Below the pieces are notes generated by a model that was not told the origin of the DNA, searched no databases, and saw only the letters and a program-made list of their open reading frames with translations. From NCBI GenBank assembly GCA_900049755.1, contig LT160592.1, positions 1,079,070-1,143,069 of the forward strand: a DNA stretch of 64,000 nt. Reading direction: 5' to 3'. This DNA comes from Corynebacterium provencense (lineage in GTDB: Bacteria > Actinomycetota > Actinomycetes > Mycobacteriales > Mycobacteriaceae). Of the stretch, positions 23,105-31,945 are shown in pieces (the first letter of the stretch is position 1; every line of letters starts with the position of its first letter). The translations under genes and the position numbers were made by a program.

Positions 23105-24757
23105 ATGGGTGACATATCGGAGGAGTGGCTTCTGCTCAGGCTCCAGTCGGCGACAAAGCTGACAGAGCTACGAGACACTGAAACCACACTTCAACTGGTC
23201 GTGAGGCACACACGAGGGCTCATGAAGGCGGACATGGCCTACGTCAGCTTCACCAACTTCGACAGCAACGAGACAGTCATACGCAAGACGGACGGAGTGC
23301 GGACCGGGGAGTACGCCAGCATCCGGCAGCCCCTCGGCACAGGCGTCCTGGGGCGGGTCGCCATCGGACACGCCCCGTACTGGACCTCCGACTATGTCGT
23401 GGACGAGAAACTCCACCACATGGGGCAGATCGACGAGATCGTCCGGGGGGAGGGGGTCCGGGCACTCCTCGGAGCCCCGCTGTCGGTCGCAGGACGTGTC
23501 ATCGGAGCACTTCTCATCGCCTACCGGACCCGTCGGGATTTCACCGACGCCGACGTCAGGCAGCTCGAGTCCCTCGCAGAACAGTCCGCTGTGGCGATCG
23601 ACAACGCACAACGGCACGAACAGCTCATGGCCCTGGTCGAACAGTCAGGCGGTGAACAACGCCGCAGTGAATCCGACATCGCCGAACTCTCCCGCGGGCT
23701 CGACCTGGACCGCCGGCTCGTCGAGGCGGTCGCCTCCGAACTCACGGCGTCCTCCCTTCTGGCCATCGGGGCACAGGCGCTGGGTTGTGACCTGTGGCTC
23801 ACGGATCCGTCAGGGCAACGCGCCGTGGCGTCCTCCACCGACGGTCCCGCCCCGGAGCGTTCCTCCGGAACATTCCTCACCGTCACCGCCGCCGGACAGC
23901 AGTTCGGCCAGCTGCTCACCGACCGTGCACTGGGGGAGGCGGAACAGACCATGCTCGAACGCGTCAGCCTCCACGTGGCGCTGTGGATGATGCTCACCCG
24001 GGCCAGGGAGGCCGTGGAGCTGCGCGACGGGACAGAAGCCGTCACCGCACTCGTCAGCGGAAAGCTCGACGCCAACGGAGTGCGCACAGTGATGGAGGAG
24101 TGGTGGCTGCACCACACCGACCGGTGGTGCGTGATCGCACTGGAGACACCCGAACCGGTGGTCGACAGGGTGGTACGTGCCCTGTCAGCCTCCTCGACCT
24201 CCCCGGTCCTCGTCGCACCCCACGACGGGCACATCTGCGTGATCAGCGGTGACGGCCGCTGGGTCGAGGGACTGTCCGTGCTGTTCGCCCACCGGGGTTG
24301 GCGTCTGCGCGGCGGATTCAGCTGGGTCGACGGGGCCCCTGCGGGACCCGACGGCCTGGCCGCCGCACACCGCAGAGCTCAGCTGGCCCTGTCCTCCCAG
24401 GTCCACCTGGACCGGGACGGACTGTCCGACGGCTCCGGGCTCGGCATTCTCGCCGCGGTGTTCCACCTCGCTGCGCGGGGCGAACTTCCCCCCTCCCTCG
24501 TCGCCGATCTCACCCCCCTGGTGGAGCATGACGCCGCCCACCGCGGTGACCTCCTGCACACCGCCGACGTGTACTTCGCCGCCGACGGCAGTGTCGCCAG
24601 GACAGCGACCCTGCTCGGGGTACACCGCAACACCGTCCGCCAACGCCTCGAACGCATCGCCGAGCTGCTCGGTGAGGACTGGAACCGGATGCCGCGCAAG
24701 CTCGACCTCCAGCTCGCCCTGCGGGTCCACGCCCTGTCACGCGACCCCCGTAGCTGA
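23105..24757 (+). CDS. GAF-domain transcriptional regulator with PucR-type HTH
   Basis: The 550-aa protein starts at the ATG at 23105, 6 nt after a CAATAT box. Residues about 20-175 form a GAF sensor domain (LQLVVRHTRGLMKADMAYVS ... LAEQSAVAIDNAQRHEQL). The middle, 180-470, resembles the ligand/GGDEF-like part of PucR/CdaR proteins. The C-terminus (about 480-545) is the HTH_30 domain with ARTATLLGVHRNTVRQRLERI. Such regulators activate catabolic genes in response to a small molecule. The gene is divergent from the alcohol dehydrogenase/permease/aldehyde dehydrogenase set, which is its likely target. Confidence 0.8.
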   Translation: MGDISEEWLLLRLQSATKLTELRDTETTLQLVVRHTRGLMKADMAYVSFTNFDSNETVIRKTDGVRTGEYASIRQPLGTGVLGRVAIGHAPYWTSDYVVDEKLHHMGQIDEIVRGEGVRALLGAPLSVAGRVIGALLIAYRTRRDFTDADVRQLESLAEQSAVAIDNAQRHEQLMALVEQSGGEQRRSESDIAELSRGLDLDRRLVEAVASELTASSLLAIGAQALGCDLWLTDPSGQRAVASSTDGPAPERSSGTFLTVTAAGQQFGQLLTDRALGEAEQTMLERVSLHVALWMMLTRAREAVELRDGTEAVTALVSGKLDANGVRTVMEEWWLHHTDRWCVIALETPEPVVDRVVRALSASSTSPVLVAPHDGHICVISGDGRWVEGLSVLFAHRGWRLRGGFSWVDGAPAGPDGLAAAHRRAQLALSSQVHLDRDGLSDGSGLGILAAVFHLAARGELPPSLVADLTPLVEHDAAHRGDLLHTADVYFAADGSVARTATLLGVHRNTVRQRLERIAELLGEDWNRMPRKLDLQLALRVHALSRDPRS

Positions 24758-24795
24758 GCCCGGACCCTCACCGCCCGCCGTGCCCACCGCGGCAG

Positions 24796-24801
24796 TAGAT
24801 T
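24796..24801 (+). promoter_or_regulatory. -10 box for a leaderless thrE-like mRNA
   Basis: TAGATT is followed by exactly 7 nt and the ATG at 24809, with no ribosome site. Confidence 0.55.
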
Positions 24802-24808
24802 GTGCCCC

Positions 24809-26221
24809 ATGGCGGATACCCCCGAGAACACCCCTGACCCGCACACCCCTGACCCGCACACCCCTGACCCGCACACGCGTGCCCTGCTGGACATGGTCGA
24901 GGACCAACGGAAGATGGGGGAGGAGGCGGACGCCGTCCTGCGCCTCGGAGCCATGCTCATGGCAGCAGGCACCGGCGGATACCGGGTCATCCGGGCGATG
25001 AAACGCGCCGCCCGTGCCCTCGGATTCGACCGGGTGGACGCCGTGGTCTCGGTCAACGACATCACCTGCACCTTCCACCGCGCCGGGCGTTTCCGCACCG
25101 TCGTCGTCAACCACGACAACCCTGCGGTGGACGCCTCGCGCATCGAGGCTCTGGAGAACCTGAGCCGCACCCTGGACGGCCACCTCACCGCCGCGGAACT
25201 CAACACCGAACTCGACCGGGTGGAGCAGCTGGTCGGCAAAAGGTGGCCGGTGTGGGTCCAGGCGCTCGCCGCCGGCCTGGCCTGCGCCGGATTTGCGGTG
25301 CTGAACCACTACGCGCCGGCGGAGTGCGTGCTGGTGGCGCTGGCGGCCGCGGTCGGTCAGACGGCGCGGCACTACTGTGCCCGGCACCGGCTAAACCAGC
25401 TCGGCACTACCGCCATCGCCGCCGTGACCGCGTGCCTGGTCTACCTGGCGGTGTCGAAACTGCTCATCGCGGTGGGGGCCATCGGGTCACCGGACTTCAC
25501 CATCGGCTACGTGGCCTCCGTCCTCTTCCTCATACCGGGCTTCCCGCTGTTCTCCTCCCTGCTGGACCTGAGCCGTTTCGACCTCACGGCCGGCCTGTCC
25601 CGTCTGGCCTACGCGACCACGGTGATCTTCACCGCCACGATGTCGGTGGCGGTCGTGTCGCTGGTCACCGGACTCCAGCCTCTGCCGCCGGACCCTGCCG
25701 TGCCGGATCCGGTGTGGTACCTCGCCGCGGCGGTGGCCACGGCGGCAGGTATCGGAGGTTTCGCCGTACTGTTCAACTCCTCCCGCCGTATGGCGCTGGT
25801 CGCGGCGTTGATCGGTACCGTAGGCAATGTCCTCCGACTGGTTTTCGTGGACGCCGGTATGCAGGCCCATCTCGCGGCTTTTCTGGGGGCGCTGGTTGTC
25901 GGCCTCCTCGGTGCGGTGCTGACCGGACCGACACGCCTGCCCCGGATCACCTTGACCGTCCCCGCTTCGGTGATCATGGTTCCCGGCCCGTTGATCTACC
26001 GGACCGTGTACTACCTCAACAGCGGGGACATCGACAGTGCCCTCGGTACGGCCGCCACCGCCAGTCTCATCATCGTGGCGATCGGCGCCGGGCTGGTGGT
26101 CGCCCGGATGCTCACGGACAGGGCATGGACCTTCGGCCGCCATATCGCGTTTCCGCGTCAGGGTGATCAGGGTGGGGGTGGAGCAACCCCGGAGGGAACC
26201 GGTACAGACAGAGTGGTCTAG
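24809..26221 (+). CDS. thrE: ThrE-type threonine/serine exporter
   Basis: The 470-aa protein fits ThrE of corynebacteria (about 490 aa). A soluble N-domain of the DUF1212/PF06738 type spans about residues 30-160 (LRLGAMLMAAGTGGYRVIRAMKRAA near the start). It is followed by about ten membrane segments, the second half being of the DUF3815 type. ThrE of Corynebacterium glutamicum exports L-threonine and L-serine by proton motive force. The N-terminus carries three copies of PDPHT from a 15-bp tandem repeat. The start follows a TAGATT box by 7 nt, so the mRNA is probably leaderless. The stop codon abuts a McbR-type operator for the next gene. Confidence 0.8.
   Translation: MADTPENTPDPHTPDPHTPDPHTRALLDMVEDQRKMGEEADAVLRLGAMLMAAGTGGYRVIRAMKRAARALGFDRVDAVVSVNDITCTFHRAGRFRTVVVNHDNPAVDASRIEALENLSRTLDGHLTAAELNTELDRVEQLVGKRWPVWVQALAAGLACAGFAVLNHYAPAECVLVALAAAVGQTARHYCARHRLNQLGTTAIAAVTACLVYLAVSKLLIAVGAIGSPDFTIGYVASVLFLIPGFPLFSSLLDLSRFDLTAGLSRLAYATTVIFTATMSVAVVSLVTGLQPLPPDPAVPDPVWYLAAAVATAAGIGGFAVLFNSSRRMALVAALIGTVGNVLRLVFVDAGMQAHLAAFLGALVVGLLGAVLTGPTRLPRITLTVPASVIMVPGPLIYRTVYYLNSGDIDSALGTAATASLIIVAIGAGLVVARMLTDRAWTFGRHIAFPRQGDQGGGGATPEGTGTDRVV
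24831..24875 (+). repeat. 15-bp tandem repeat, three perfect copies, inside the thrE-like gene
   Basis: CCCCTGACCCGCACA is repeated at 24831, 24846 and 24861 and encodes TPDPH units in the disordered N-terminus of the exporter. Changes in copy number keep the frame. Confidence 0.85.
26205..26220. promoter_or_regulatory. McbR-type operator upstream of the metQ-like gene
   Basis: CAGAC-AGAGTG-GTCTA differs by one base from the C. glutamicum McbR motif TAGAC-N6-GTCTA and overlaps the last codons of the ThrE-like gene. The metQNI genes are part of the McbR regulon in C. glutamicum, so the site supports the MetQ call. Confidence 0.6.
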
Positions 26222-26260
26222 TCTGGGAAACTGCAAGACGTTCCCCGAGGAAGGCACACC

Positions 26261-27211
26261 ATGTCCACACCGCTTTTTCCGCTCCACCGCAACCGCACAC
26301 ACCGCACCGGACACCGTCACAGGGGCCGGGTCGTCACCGCGGCACTGCTCACCGCGGGGCTTCTCGCCGGAGCCACGGCCTGCGCGGATGACCAGAACGG
26401 CGGTACCGACGGGCACACCGTACGGGTTGCGGCGTCTCCGGGGCCGTACACCGAACTGTTCCGTGACGGGGTGGCGCCGATCCTCGAGGACGAGGGCTAC
26501 ACCGTGGAGTTCCAGGACTTCAGTGAACTGCAGCAGGCGGACATAGCCCTGCAGGAGGGCAGCGCGGACCTCAATGTCGACCAGCACACCGCATACATGG
26601 AGGCGTTCAACAGTGATTCGGGTGCTGACCTGGCTGCCCTGACGAAGATCCCCACTGTGCCGGCAGGGCTGTTCTCCTCCCGGCACACGTCCGTCGACCA
26701 GGTCGCCGACGGTCAGACGGTCTCCATCCCGGACGACACCTCCAACACTTCTCGGGCCTACCGCATTCTGGTGCAGGCGGGGTGGCTGACCCTGAAGCCG
26801 GGGACGGATGACACGAAGATCACCGCCTCAGATATCGCCGAGAATCCGCACAACCTGAAGATCAGTACGGTGGATTCGTCGATCATCCCCCGCAGTCTCG
26901 ACGATGTCGACTGGGCGGTCATCCCCGGTGCGCGGTCCTATGCCGCCGGTACGGATCCGAAGCTGCAGGTTCTGCAGGAGCAACTCCTGCCGGCGCTGAT
27001 TCTTGTGGCGGTGACGACATCGGACAAGGTGGATTCGGACTGGGCGAAGGCGGTTGTCGCCGCGTACAACTCCGACCGTTTCGCCGAGTACATGGCCGGG
27101 CACAATGCGGACAACTACTGGTTCGTGCCGGAGCGGGAGGGCGCTGCCGCGGGGCAGTCCGGTCAGGCAGGGGAGACGACGTCGACTGTGGCGTCCGGTG
27201 ACGCCGCATGA
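26261..27211 (+). CDS. metQ: MetQ/NlpA-family substrate-binding lipoprotein
   Basis: The 316-aa protein has a long, basic signal peptide with lipobox ATAC and Cys41. The NlpA/MetQ core follows: VRVAASPGPYTELFRDGVAP, then FSELQQADIALQEGSADLNVDQH and IPDDTSNTSRAYRILVQAGW. MetQ proteins bind methionine for the MetNI importer. GAGGAAGG gives a good ribosome site. No metN or metI gene is nearby, so the protein must use a transporter encoded elsewhere. Its stop overlaps the start of an M20 peptidase as ATGA, suggesting a joint role in taking up methionine or a derivative such as an N-acyl or peptide form. The McbR-like box upstream fits sulfur control. Confidence 0.8.
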   Translation: MSTPLFPLHRNRTHRTGHRHRGRVVTAALLTAGLLAGATACADDQNGGTDGHTVRVAASPGPYTELFRDGVAPILEDEGYTVEFQDFSELQQADIALQEGSADLNVDQHTAYMEAFNSDSGADLAALTKIPTVPAGLFSSRHTSVDQVADGQTVSIPDDTSNTSRAYRILVQAGWLTLKPGTDDTKITASDIAENPHNLKISTVDSSIIPRSLDDVDWAVIPGARSYAAGTDPKLQVLQEQLLPALILVAVTTSDKVDSDWAKAVVAAYNSDRFAEYMAGHNADNYWFVPEREGAAAGQSGQAGETTSTVASGDAA

Positions 27212-28578
27212 CCCTGTTCGACGAGACTCTGGGTCTGCTCCGGACCCTGGTGCGCAACGCCTGCGTCAATGACCTCACCCCTGACTCCGGTGGGGAGGTC
27301 CGCAACGCCGACGCCCTGGAGGACTTCTTCGCCGCCGAGATCGCCGCCGGACGCGACTCCGGGGCCGTGACCGTGCAGAGGCTTGAACCCCGCCCCGGCC
27401 GCACCAGCATCATCATCACCGTCCGCGGACACGATCCGGACGCTGACCCCCTGACCTTCCTCGGTCACACCGACGTGGTTCCTGTCGACGCGGAGCACTG
27501 GACCCGTGACCCTTTCGGTGCCGTGACCGAGGGAACCGGGGAGGACGCCCGGATCTACGGCCGGGGCACCGTCGACATGCTCGGTCTCACCGCCCCGATG
27601 GCCGCGGTGACCAGGGAGGTCGCCAGGGAGGCGGTGTCCGGGCGTCCTCCCCGTGGCACGCTGACCTTCGTCGGGGTCGCCGACGAGGAGGCCAGGGGCG
27701 GGCTCGGCGCGAAATGGCTGGCACGGGAACATCCTGACGCCCTGGACTGGCGGAACTGTGTGTCCGAGACAGGTGGTTCCCATCTTCCGGTGTCCGACGG
27801 CACAGATGCGGTGGTGGTGACTGTGGGGGAGAAGGGAGCGGCGCAGCGCCGGCTGCATGTCACAGCTGAACCGGGGCACGGTTCCCAGCCCTGGGGCAGG
27901 GAACTGGCCGTGGCGAAGATCGCGGAGGTGGCGCGACGGATCGTCGAGTTCACCCCGGAGGTTTCCCGGGACCCGCTGTGGTCGGGGTTCGTGAGCGCGT
28001 TCCGGTTCTCCCCGGAGATTGAGGCTGCCCTTCTCACCTCCCCGGAGGAGGACGACTACCGTGCTTTCGGCGAGCTGGCCCGCTACGCCCACGCCGTGTC
28101 ACATCTCACGGTCGCTCCGACGGTGCTCTCGGCGGGTGGGGCGATCAATGTGCTGCCCAGTTCCGCCTACCTGGAACTGGACATCCGTACCCTGCCCGGG
28201 CAGACCGACGATGACGTGGACGCCGAGCTGCGGCGTGCTCTCGGTGACCTGGCCGACGAGGTCAGGTTCGAGCGCCTGATCTGCGAGCCTGCGGAGGTCA
28301 GTCCCGTCGACTCCGCGTTGTACCGGGCGATCGGGGAGACGGTGGGGGAATTCTTCCCGGACGCCACGGTTGTGCCGGTTCTCTCGGCAGGGGGCACCGA
28401 CCTGAGGTTCGCCCGGAGGTTGGGCGGGGTGGGCTACGGTTTCGCCCTCAACACCAGGTCCCGCAGTCTCGCCGACGTCAATGCCCAGCTCCATGCCCAT
28501 GACGAGCACCTTTTCCTGGATGATCTCCGGCTCACCCTGGAGGCGTACCGGTCGTTGGTCCACAGGTTCGTGGGGTAG
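27208..28578 (+). CDS. M20/M25/M40-family metallopeptidase
   Basis: The 456-aa protein has the M20 zinc-enzyme motifs: FLGHTDVVPVD (His about 87), IYGRGTVDMLG (Asp about 118), VADEEARGG with the catalytic Glu-Glu (about 153), and a late GGTDLRFARRL region. A dimerisation domain lies between about 200 and 320. Members remove N-terminal residues from dipeptides or hydrolyse N-acyl amino acids. The gene overlaps the metQ-like gene by 4 nt and must be co-translated with it. That pairing suggests the substrate releases methionine or another sulfur amino acid, which is inference only. A small CCCGGC-AGT-GCCGGG hairpin 10 nt after the stop may act as terminator. Confidence 0.8.
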   Translation: MTLFDETLGLLRTLVRNACVNDLTPDSGGEVRNADALEDFFAAEIAAGRDSGAVTVQRLEPRPGRTSIIITVRGHDPDADPLTFLGHTDVVPVDAEHWTRDPFGAVTEGTGEDARIYGRGTVDMLGLTAPMAAVTREVAREAVSGRPPRGTLTFVGVADEEARGGLGAKWLAREHPDALDWRNCVSETGGSHLPVSDGTDAVVVTVGEKGAAQRRLHVTAEPGHGSQPWGRELAVAKIAEVARRIVEFTPEVSRDPLWSGFVSAFRFSPEIEAALLTSPEEDDYRAFGELARYAHAVSHLTVAPTVLSAGGAINVLPSSAYLELDIRTLPGQTDDDVDAELRRALGDLADEVRFERLICEPAEVSPVDSALYRAIGETVGEFFPDATVVPVLSAGGTDLRFARRLGGVGYGFALNTRSRSLADVNAQLHAHDEHLFLDDLRLTLEAYRSLVHRFVG

Positions 28579-28682
28579 CCGGGGCACCCGGCAGTGCCGG
28601 GACCGTCGGCGATGTCGTGGAGGGGTCGTCTCCCCGCTACCCCCTGAGTGGACTGCGTCACGTGATCACGGGGTGCGCGCGC

Positions 28683-28688
28683 TAGCAT
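28683..28688 (+). promoter_or_regulatory. -10 box for a leaderless lacI-type mRNA
   Basis: TAGCAT is followed by 7 nt and the GTG at 28696. No ribosome site is seen. Confidence 0.55.
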
Positions 28689-28695
28689 CGACGGG

Positions 28696-29736
28696 GTGAA
28701 GAGACCGCCCACCATTGCTGACGTCGCCGAGGCTGCCGGCGTGTCGAAGGGGACAGTGTCCCTGGCGCTCAACGGCAAGGGCAGGGTGAGCGAGGAGACC
28801 CGGGAGCGGGTACGCCGGGTTGCCGCCAGCCTGAACTACCGTCCTAATGTGCGTGCCCGGCGTCTTCGTGGGGGGCGGTCCCATTCTGTGGCGCTGATGA
28901 CAACTCTCCCGGACGCCGTGGTCGGCGGTGACTCCCACCTCAGCTTCCTTCTGGAACTGGCTCTCCCACTGTCCCGGCGTCTGCTGGAACAGGGGTACTC
29001 GATGCTGCTGATCCCTCCTCTGGACGCCGATGACCGTCAGCGGGTGCTCGACGACATCGATGTCGACGGGGTGGTTGTCGTCGATCCGCTCCGGGTGGAC
29101 CCGGTGTGTGAGGCACTGCGTTCCAGGGGGGTTGTCGTGGTCACGGTGGGGGAGGTGCCCGATCTGGAGGTTGACGGGGTGGTGTCCCGGGGTGCTTCCG
29201 GTGCGGACGTGGCCCTGGGTCACCTGGTGGACCGTGGCGCACGGAAGATCGCTGTCGTGGTCTCGTCGGAGGAGAACTCGGTGTCGAGCAGTGTCCGGCA
29301 GTATGTCGGACGGTGTGTGCGGGAGCCGCTGCTGCCGGACGGTGTCGGGCTGGTTGTCCTGGATGCCCCGGTGGGGGAGGGGGAGTCCGGAGGCCTCAGG
29401 GTGGGCCGGGAGCTCTTCCGGTCTGACCGTGAGGTTGACGCGGTCTACGCACCCACGGACGCGGTCGCGGTGGGGGTGCTTCGGGCGGCCCGTGAGGTGG
29501 GACGCCGTGTTCCGGAGGATCTGCTGGTGTGCACCAACTTCAACGGGCCGCGGTCACAGAACGCCGAGCCGCCGCTCACCTCCCTGGAACTCGATTTTTC
29601 TGCGCTTGCGGACGCTGCGGCGACGATGGTCGTCAGATGTGGGGAATCGTCTGACGGGCACCGGGGCTACATGGAGGTCCGTCCTCCCCGGCTGGTACCC
29701 CGGGAATCGACGGGGGAGCTGAACCCCGGCGCGTGA
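28696..29736 (+). CDS. LacI-family transcriptional regulator
   Basis: The 346-aa protein has a LacI-type HTH at residues about 5-50 (TIADVAEAAGVSKGTVSLAL, then RVRRVAASLNYRPN, the hinge). The periplasmic-binding-like ligand domain covers about 60-330. It begins with GTG 7 nt after a TAGCAT box. A perfect palindrome, GCTAAATCGATTTAGC, with the central CG typical of LacI-family operators lies at 29945-29960, between this gene and the transporter/nucleoside hydrolase operon starting at 30049. The protein is therefore the likely repressor of that operon. Effector: probably a nucleoside, nucleobase or related ligand, inferred from the operon. Confidence 0.85.
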   Translation: MKRPPTIADVAEAAGVSKGTVSLALNGKGRVSEETRERVRRVAASLNYRPNVRARRLRGGRSHSVALMTTLPDAVVGGDSHLSFLLELALPLSRRLLEQGYSMLLIPPLDADDRQRVLDDIDVDGVVVVDPLRVDPVCEALRSRGVVVVTVGEVPDLEVDGVVSRGASGADVALGHLVDRGARKIAVVVSSEENSVSSSVRQYVGRCVREPLLPDGVGLVVLDAPVGEGESGGLRVGRELFRSDREVDAVYAPTDAVAVGVLRAAREVGRRVPEDLLVCTNFNGPRSQNAEPPLTSLELDFSALADAAATMVVRCGESSDGHRGYMEVRPPRLVPRESTGELNPGA

Positions 29737-29760
29737 CGGGGGACGGTCGGCCGGAGGTCT

Positions 29761-29801
29761 GACAGGACAGACGGGACAGACGGGGCAGGCGGGACAGGCG
29801 G
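29761..29801 (+). repeat. Short imperfect tandem repeat
   Basis: Four imperfect units of about 10 bp (GACAGACGGG-like) follow the LacI gene. The whole 29737-30048 gap contains no gene; besides this repeat and the palindrome at 29945-29960 I see no other clear element. Confidence 0.5.
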
Positions 29802-29944
29802 TGACCGGGGCGCATATGTCGGGGATGTTTCGTGGTCCGGGCCGGAGGCGTGCCGGCGGGGGCGGATCGTGTCGCCGGGGTCACCTCTGATTTCCCTGCT
29901 GTAAAAAGTTCCGGACCGGAGTGGACAGTGGCGTCCTCAAAGGT

Positions 29945-29960
29945 GCTAAATCGATTTAGC
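29945..29960. promoter_or_regulatory. LacI-type operator, perfect 16-bp palindrome
   Basis: GCTAAATCGATTTAGC is a perfect palindrome with central CG, the form preferred by LacI-family repressors. It stands 89 nt upstream of the binding-protein start at 30049 and is AT-rich compared with its surroundings, in a likely promoter. Confidence 0.7.
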
Positions 29961-30048
29961 GATCAATGAACGGTCACCAGGACACGATCCGGTGAATGAC
30001 CGCTGCACCAACTGTAGGAACACCCGCTGACGGATCCGGAGGATCACC

Positions 30049-31116
30049 GTGACGAACACAACTCTCACCACACCTGCCCGCAGATGCCTGTCCCGGAGCC
30101 CCGGACGCCGCATCCTCGCCGGCGTCCTCGGTCTGACCACCGCGGTGGCCCTGGCGTCCTGCTCCGGCGGAGATGATGAGGGCGCCCCGGACGCCGACAA
30201 TCCGACCCACGTCGCCCTCCAGTTCGGCTGGACCCCGAACGTCGAGAACATGGCCGCCATCGTCGCGGAGCAGAAGGGCTACTTCCGCGACGAGGGGCTG
30301 GACGTCGAGATCCTTCCCGGCGGCCCCGAAGTCGCCGCCGATGCCCAGGTCGTCTCCGGAAACGCCGACATGGCCATTCTCACCAGCGAGTCGCTGGCCA
30401 ATGCGGTGGCCAACGGTGCCCCGCTGGTGGCCGTCGGAGCCGTCTACCAGAAATCCCCCTCCGTCATTCTCACGACCGACGGATCCGGCATCAACACCCC
30501 CAAGGACCTCGAGGGAAAGAAGTTCGGCATCTCGAAGACCGACCACCGGGTCTACGAGCCCTTCTTCACCTCAGAGGGCGTCGACCTGTCGAAGATCGAC
30601 ATGGTTGACACCGGCGCAGACCCGGCGTCCCTGGTGTCGGGAGAGGTGGACGCCATGTCTGCCGTGGCAGCCAACCAGCCGGTCGTCCTACGTCAGCAGG
30701 GAGTCGTCACCAAGGAGATCCCCCTGGCGGACTACGGGTTCAACCGGTGGTCCGGAGCACTGACAGTCCGCAGCTCCGACCTGGCCGATGACGCCCAGCG
30801 GCAGAAAGTGCTGGCGATGGCCCGCGCCATCGAGAAGGGACTGGAGACCGCGGTGGCCGACCCGGACGACGCGGCGACCGTGGTCTACGACGCCTATGCC
30901 AGAGACCTCGGGCTGAGCATTGAATCCCAGAAGGAAGGGGCGAAGATCTGGGCGGACCTCGCAACCTCGGCGAACAACCGGACCACACACATCGCCGAAA
31001 TCGACGACGCCGGCGTGGCATCCCAGCAGGAGTTCTTCGACAAGACCGGGATCAAAGGGGCCGCCTCGCAGCTCTACGACGTGGCCGCGAGCAGGGAGGC
31101 CTTCGGCGATGAATGA
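30049..31116 (+). CDS. NMT1/THI5-like ABC transporter substrate-binding lipoprotein
   Basis: The 355-aa protein has a twin-Arg-rich head and signal peptide ending LASC, with Cys38 as lipidation site. The NMT1/THI5-like core is visible in [47 protein letters not shown] and [12 protein letters not shown]. Relatives bind thiamine-pyrimidine precursors, riboflavin, pyrimidines or sulfonates. GGATCACC before the start is only a weak ribosome site. It is the first gene of an operon with ATPase, fused permease, amidohydrolase and nucleoside hydrolase, so a nucleobase or nucleoside-like ligand is most likely. A LacI-type operator precedes it. Confidence 0.8.
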   Translation: MTNTTLTTPARRCLSRSPGRRILAGVLGLTTAVALASCSGGDDEGAPDADNPTHVALQFGWTPNVENMAAIVAEQKGYFRDEGLDVEILPGGPEVAADAQVVSGNADMAILTSESLANAVANGAPLVAVGAVYQKSPSVILTTDGSGINTPKDLEGKKFGISKTDHRVYEPFFTSEGVDLSKIDMVDTGADPASLVSGEVDAMSAVAANQPVVLRQQGVVTKEIPLADYGFNRWSGALTVRSSDLADDAQRQKVLAMARAIEKGLETAVADPDDAATVVYDAYARDLGLSIESQKEGAKIWADLATSANNRTTHIAEIDDAGVASQQEFFDKTGIKGAASQLYDVAASREAFGDE

Positions 31117-31945
31117 CACCCGCACCGCGGTGGGGCTGAGTGCGGACCACGTCAGCAGATGGTTCGGCTCCGGCAGGAGCCGGGTCCGTGCGCTCGAGGA
31201 CGTCACCTTCTCCACCGACGAAGGCTCCTTCACCTCACTGATCGGTCCCTCCGGGTGCGGCAAGTCCACTCTGCTCCGGCAGTTCGCGGACCTCGACGAA
31301 CCCAGTTCGGGAAGCGTGAGCATCTTCGGACGGAACCCGCAGGAGGTCCGCTCCTCACACAGGATCGGGGTCGCCTTCCAGGACTCCGCACTCCTTCCCT
31401 GGCGCTCCGTCGAGGCGAACATCGCCCTGCCCCTCCAGGTCGCCGGCAGGCCGGTGGACCGCAGGGCGATCACGGACCTGATCTCCCTCACCGGATTGAC
31501 GGGGTTCGAGAAGGCCCGCCCCGCCCAACTGTCCGGCGGCATGCGCCAGCGCGTCGCGATCGCCAGAGCACTTGTCCTGGAACCTGAGGTCCTGCTTCTC
31601 GACGAGCCTTTCGGCGCCCTCGACGACATGACCCGCGAACACATGAAGGTCGAGCTGCAGCGGATCTGGTCGGAGCGTCCGACAACCACCCTGCTGGTCA
31701 CCCACTCCCTGGAGGAGGCGGTGTTCCTCAGCGACCGCGTGCTCGTGCTCGCCGCCCACCCGGGACGCCTCGTCCGGGAGATCGACATCGACCTGCCCCG
31801 GCCCCGTCACCCGGACATGCAGCGCACCCCGGAGTTCCACGCCTACCAGGATCTGCTCAGCGAGCAGCTGTTCGCTGCCCGACCGGCCGGACCGGTCGGA
31901 CCGGTCGGGCAGGACTCTGCACCCCTCACAGGAACGTCATCATGA
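31109..31945 (+). CDS. ABC transporter ATP-binding protein for the NMT1-like system
   Basis: The 278-aa ATPase carries Walker [11 protein letters not shown] (about residues 43-52), signature [15 protein letters not shown], Walker [13 protein letters not shown] and the switch His in [11 protein letters not shown]. It is of the SsuB/TauB/ThiZ type. Its ATG lies 8 nt inside the end of the binding-protein gene and its stop overlaps the permease start by 4 nt, so the three are translationally coupled. The C-terminus after about residue 245 is an Ala/Gly/Pro tail with repeated GPVGPVG. Confidence 0.85.
   Translation: MNDTRTAVGLSADHVSRWFGSGRSRVRALEDVTFSTDEGSFTSLIGPSGCGKSTLLRQFADLDEPSSGSVSIFGRNPQEVRSSHRIGVAFQDSALLPWRSVEANIALPLQVAGRPVDRRAITDLISLTGLTGFEKARPAQLSGGMRQRVAIARALVLEPEVLLLDEPFGALDDMTREHMKVELQRIWSERPTTTLLVTHSLEEAVFLSDRVLVLAAHPGRLVREIDIDLPRPRHPDMQRTPEFHAYQDLLSEQLFAARPAGPVGPVGQDSAPLTGTSS

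Noticed and set aside
24831..24875. CRISPR-like or direct-repeat array
   Set aside because: The units are contiguous 15-bp copies inside a coding gene, without spacers.
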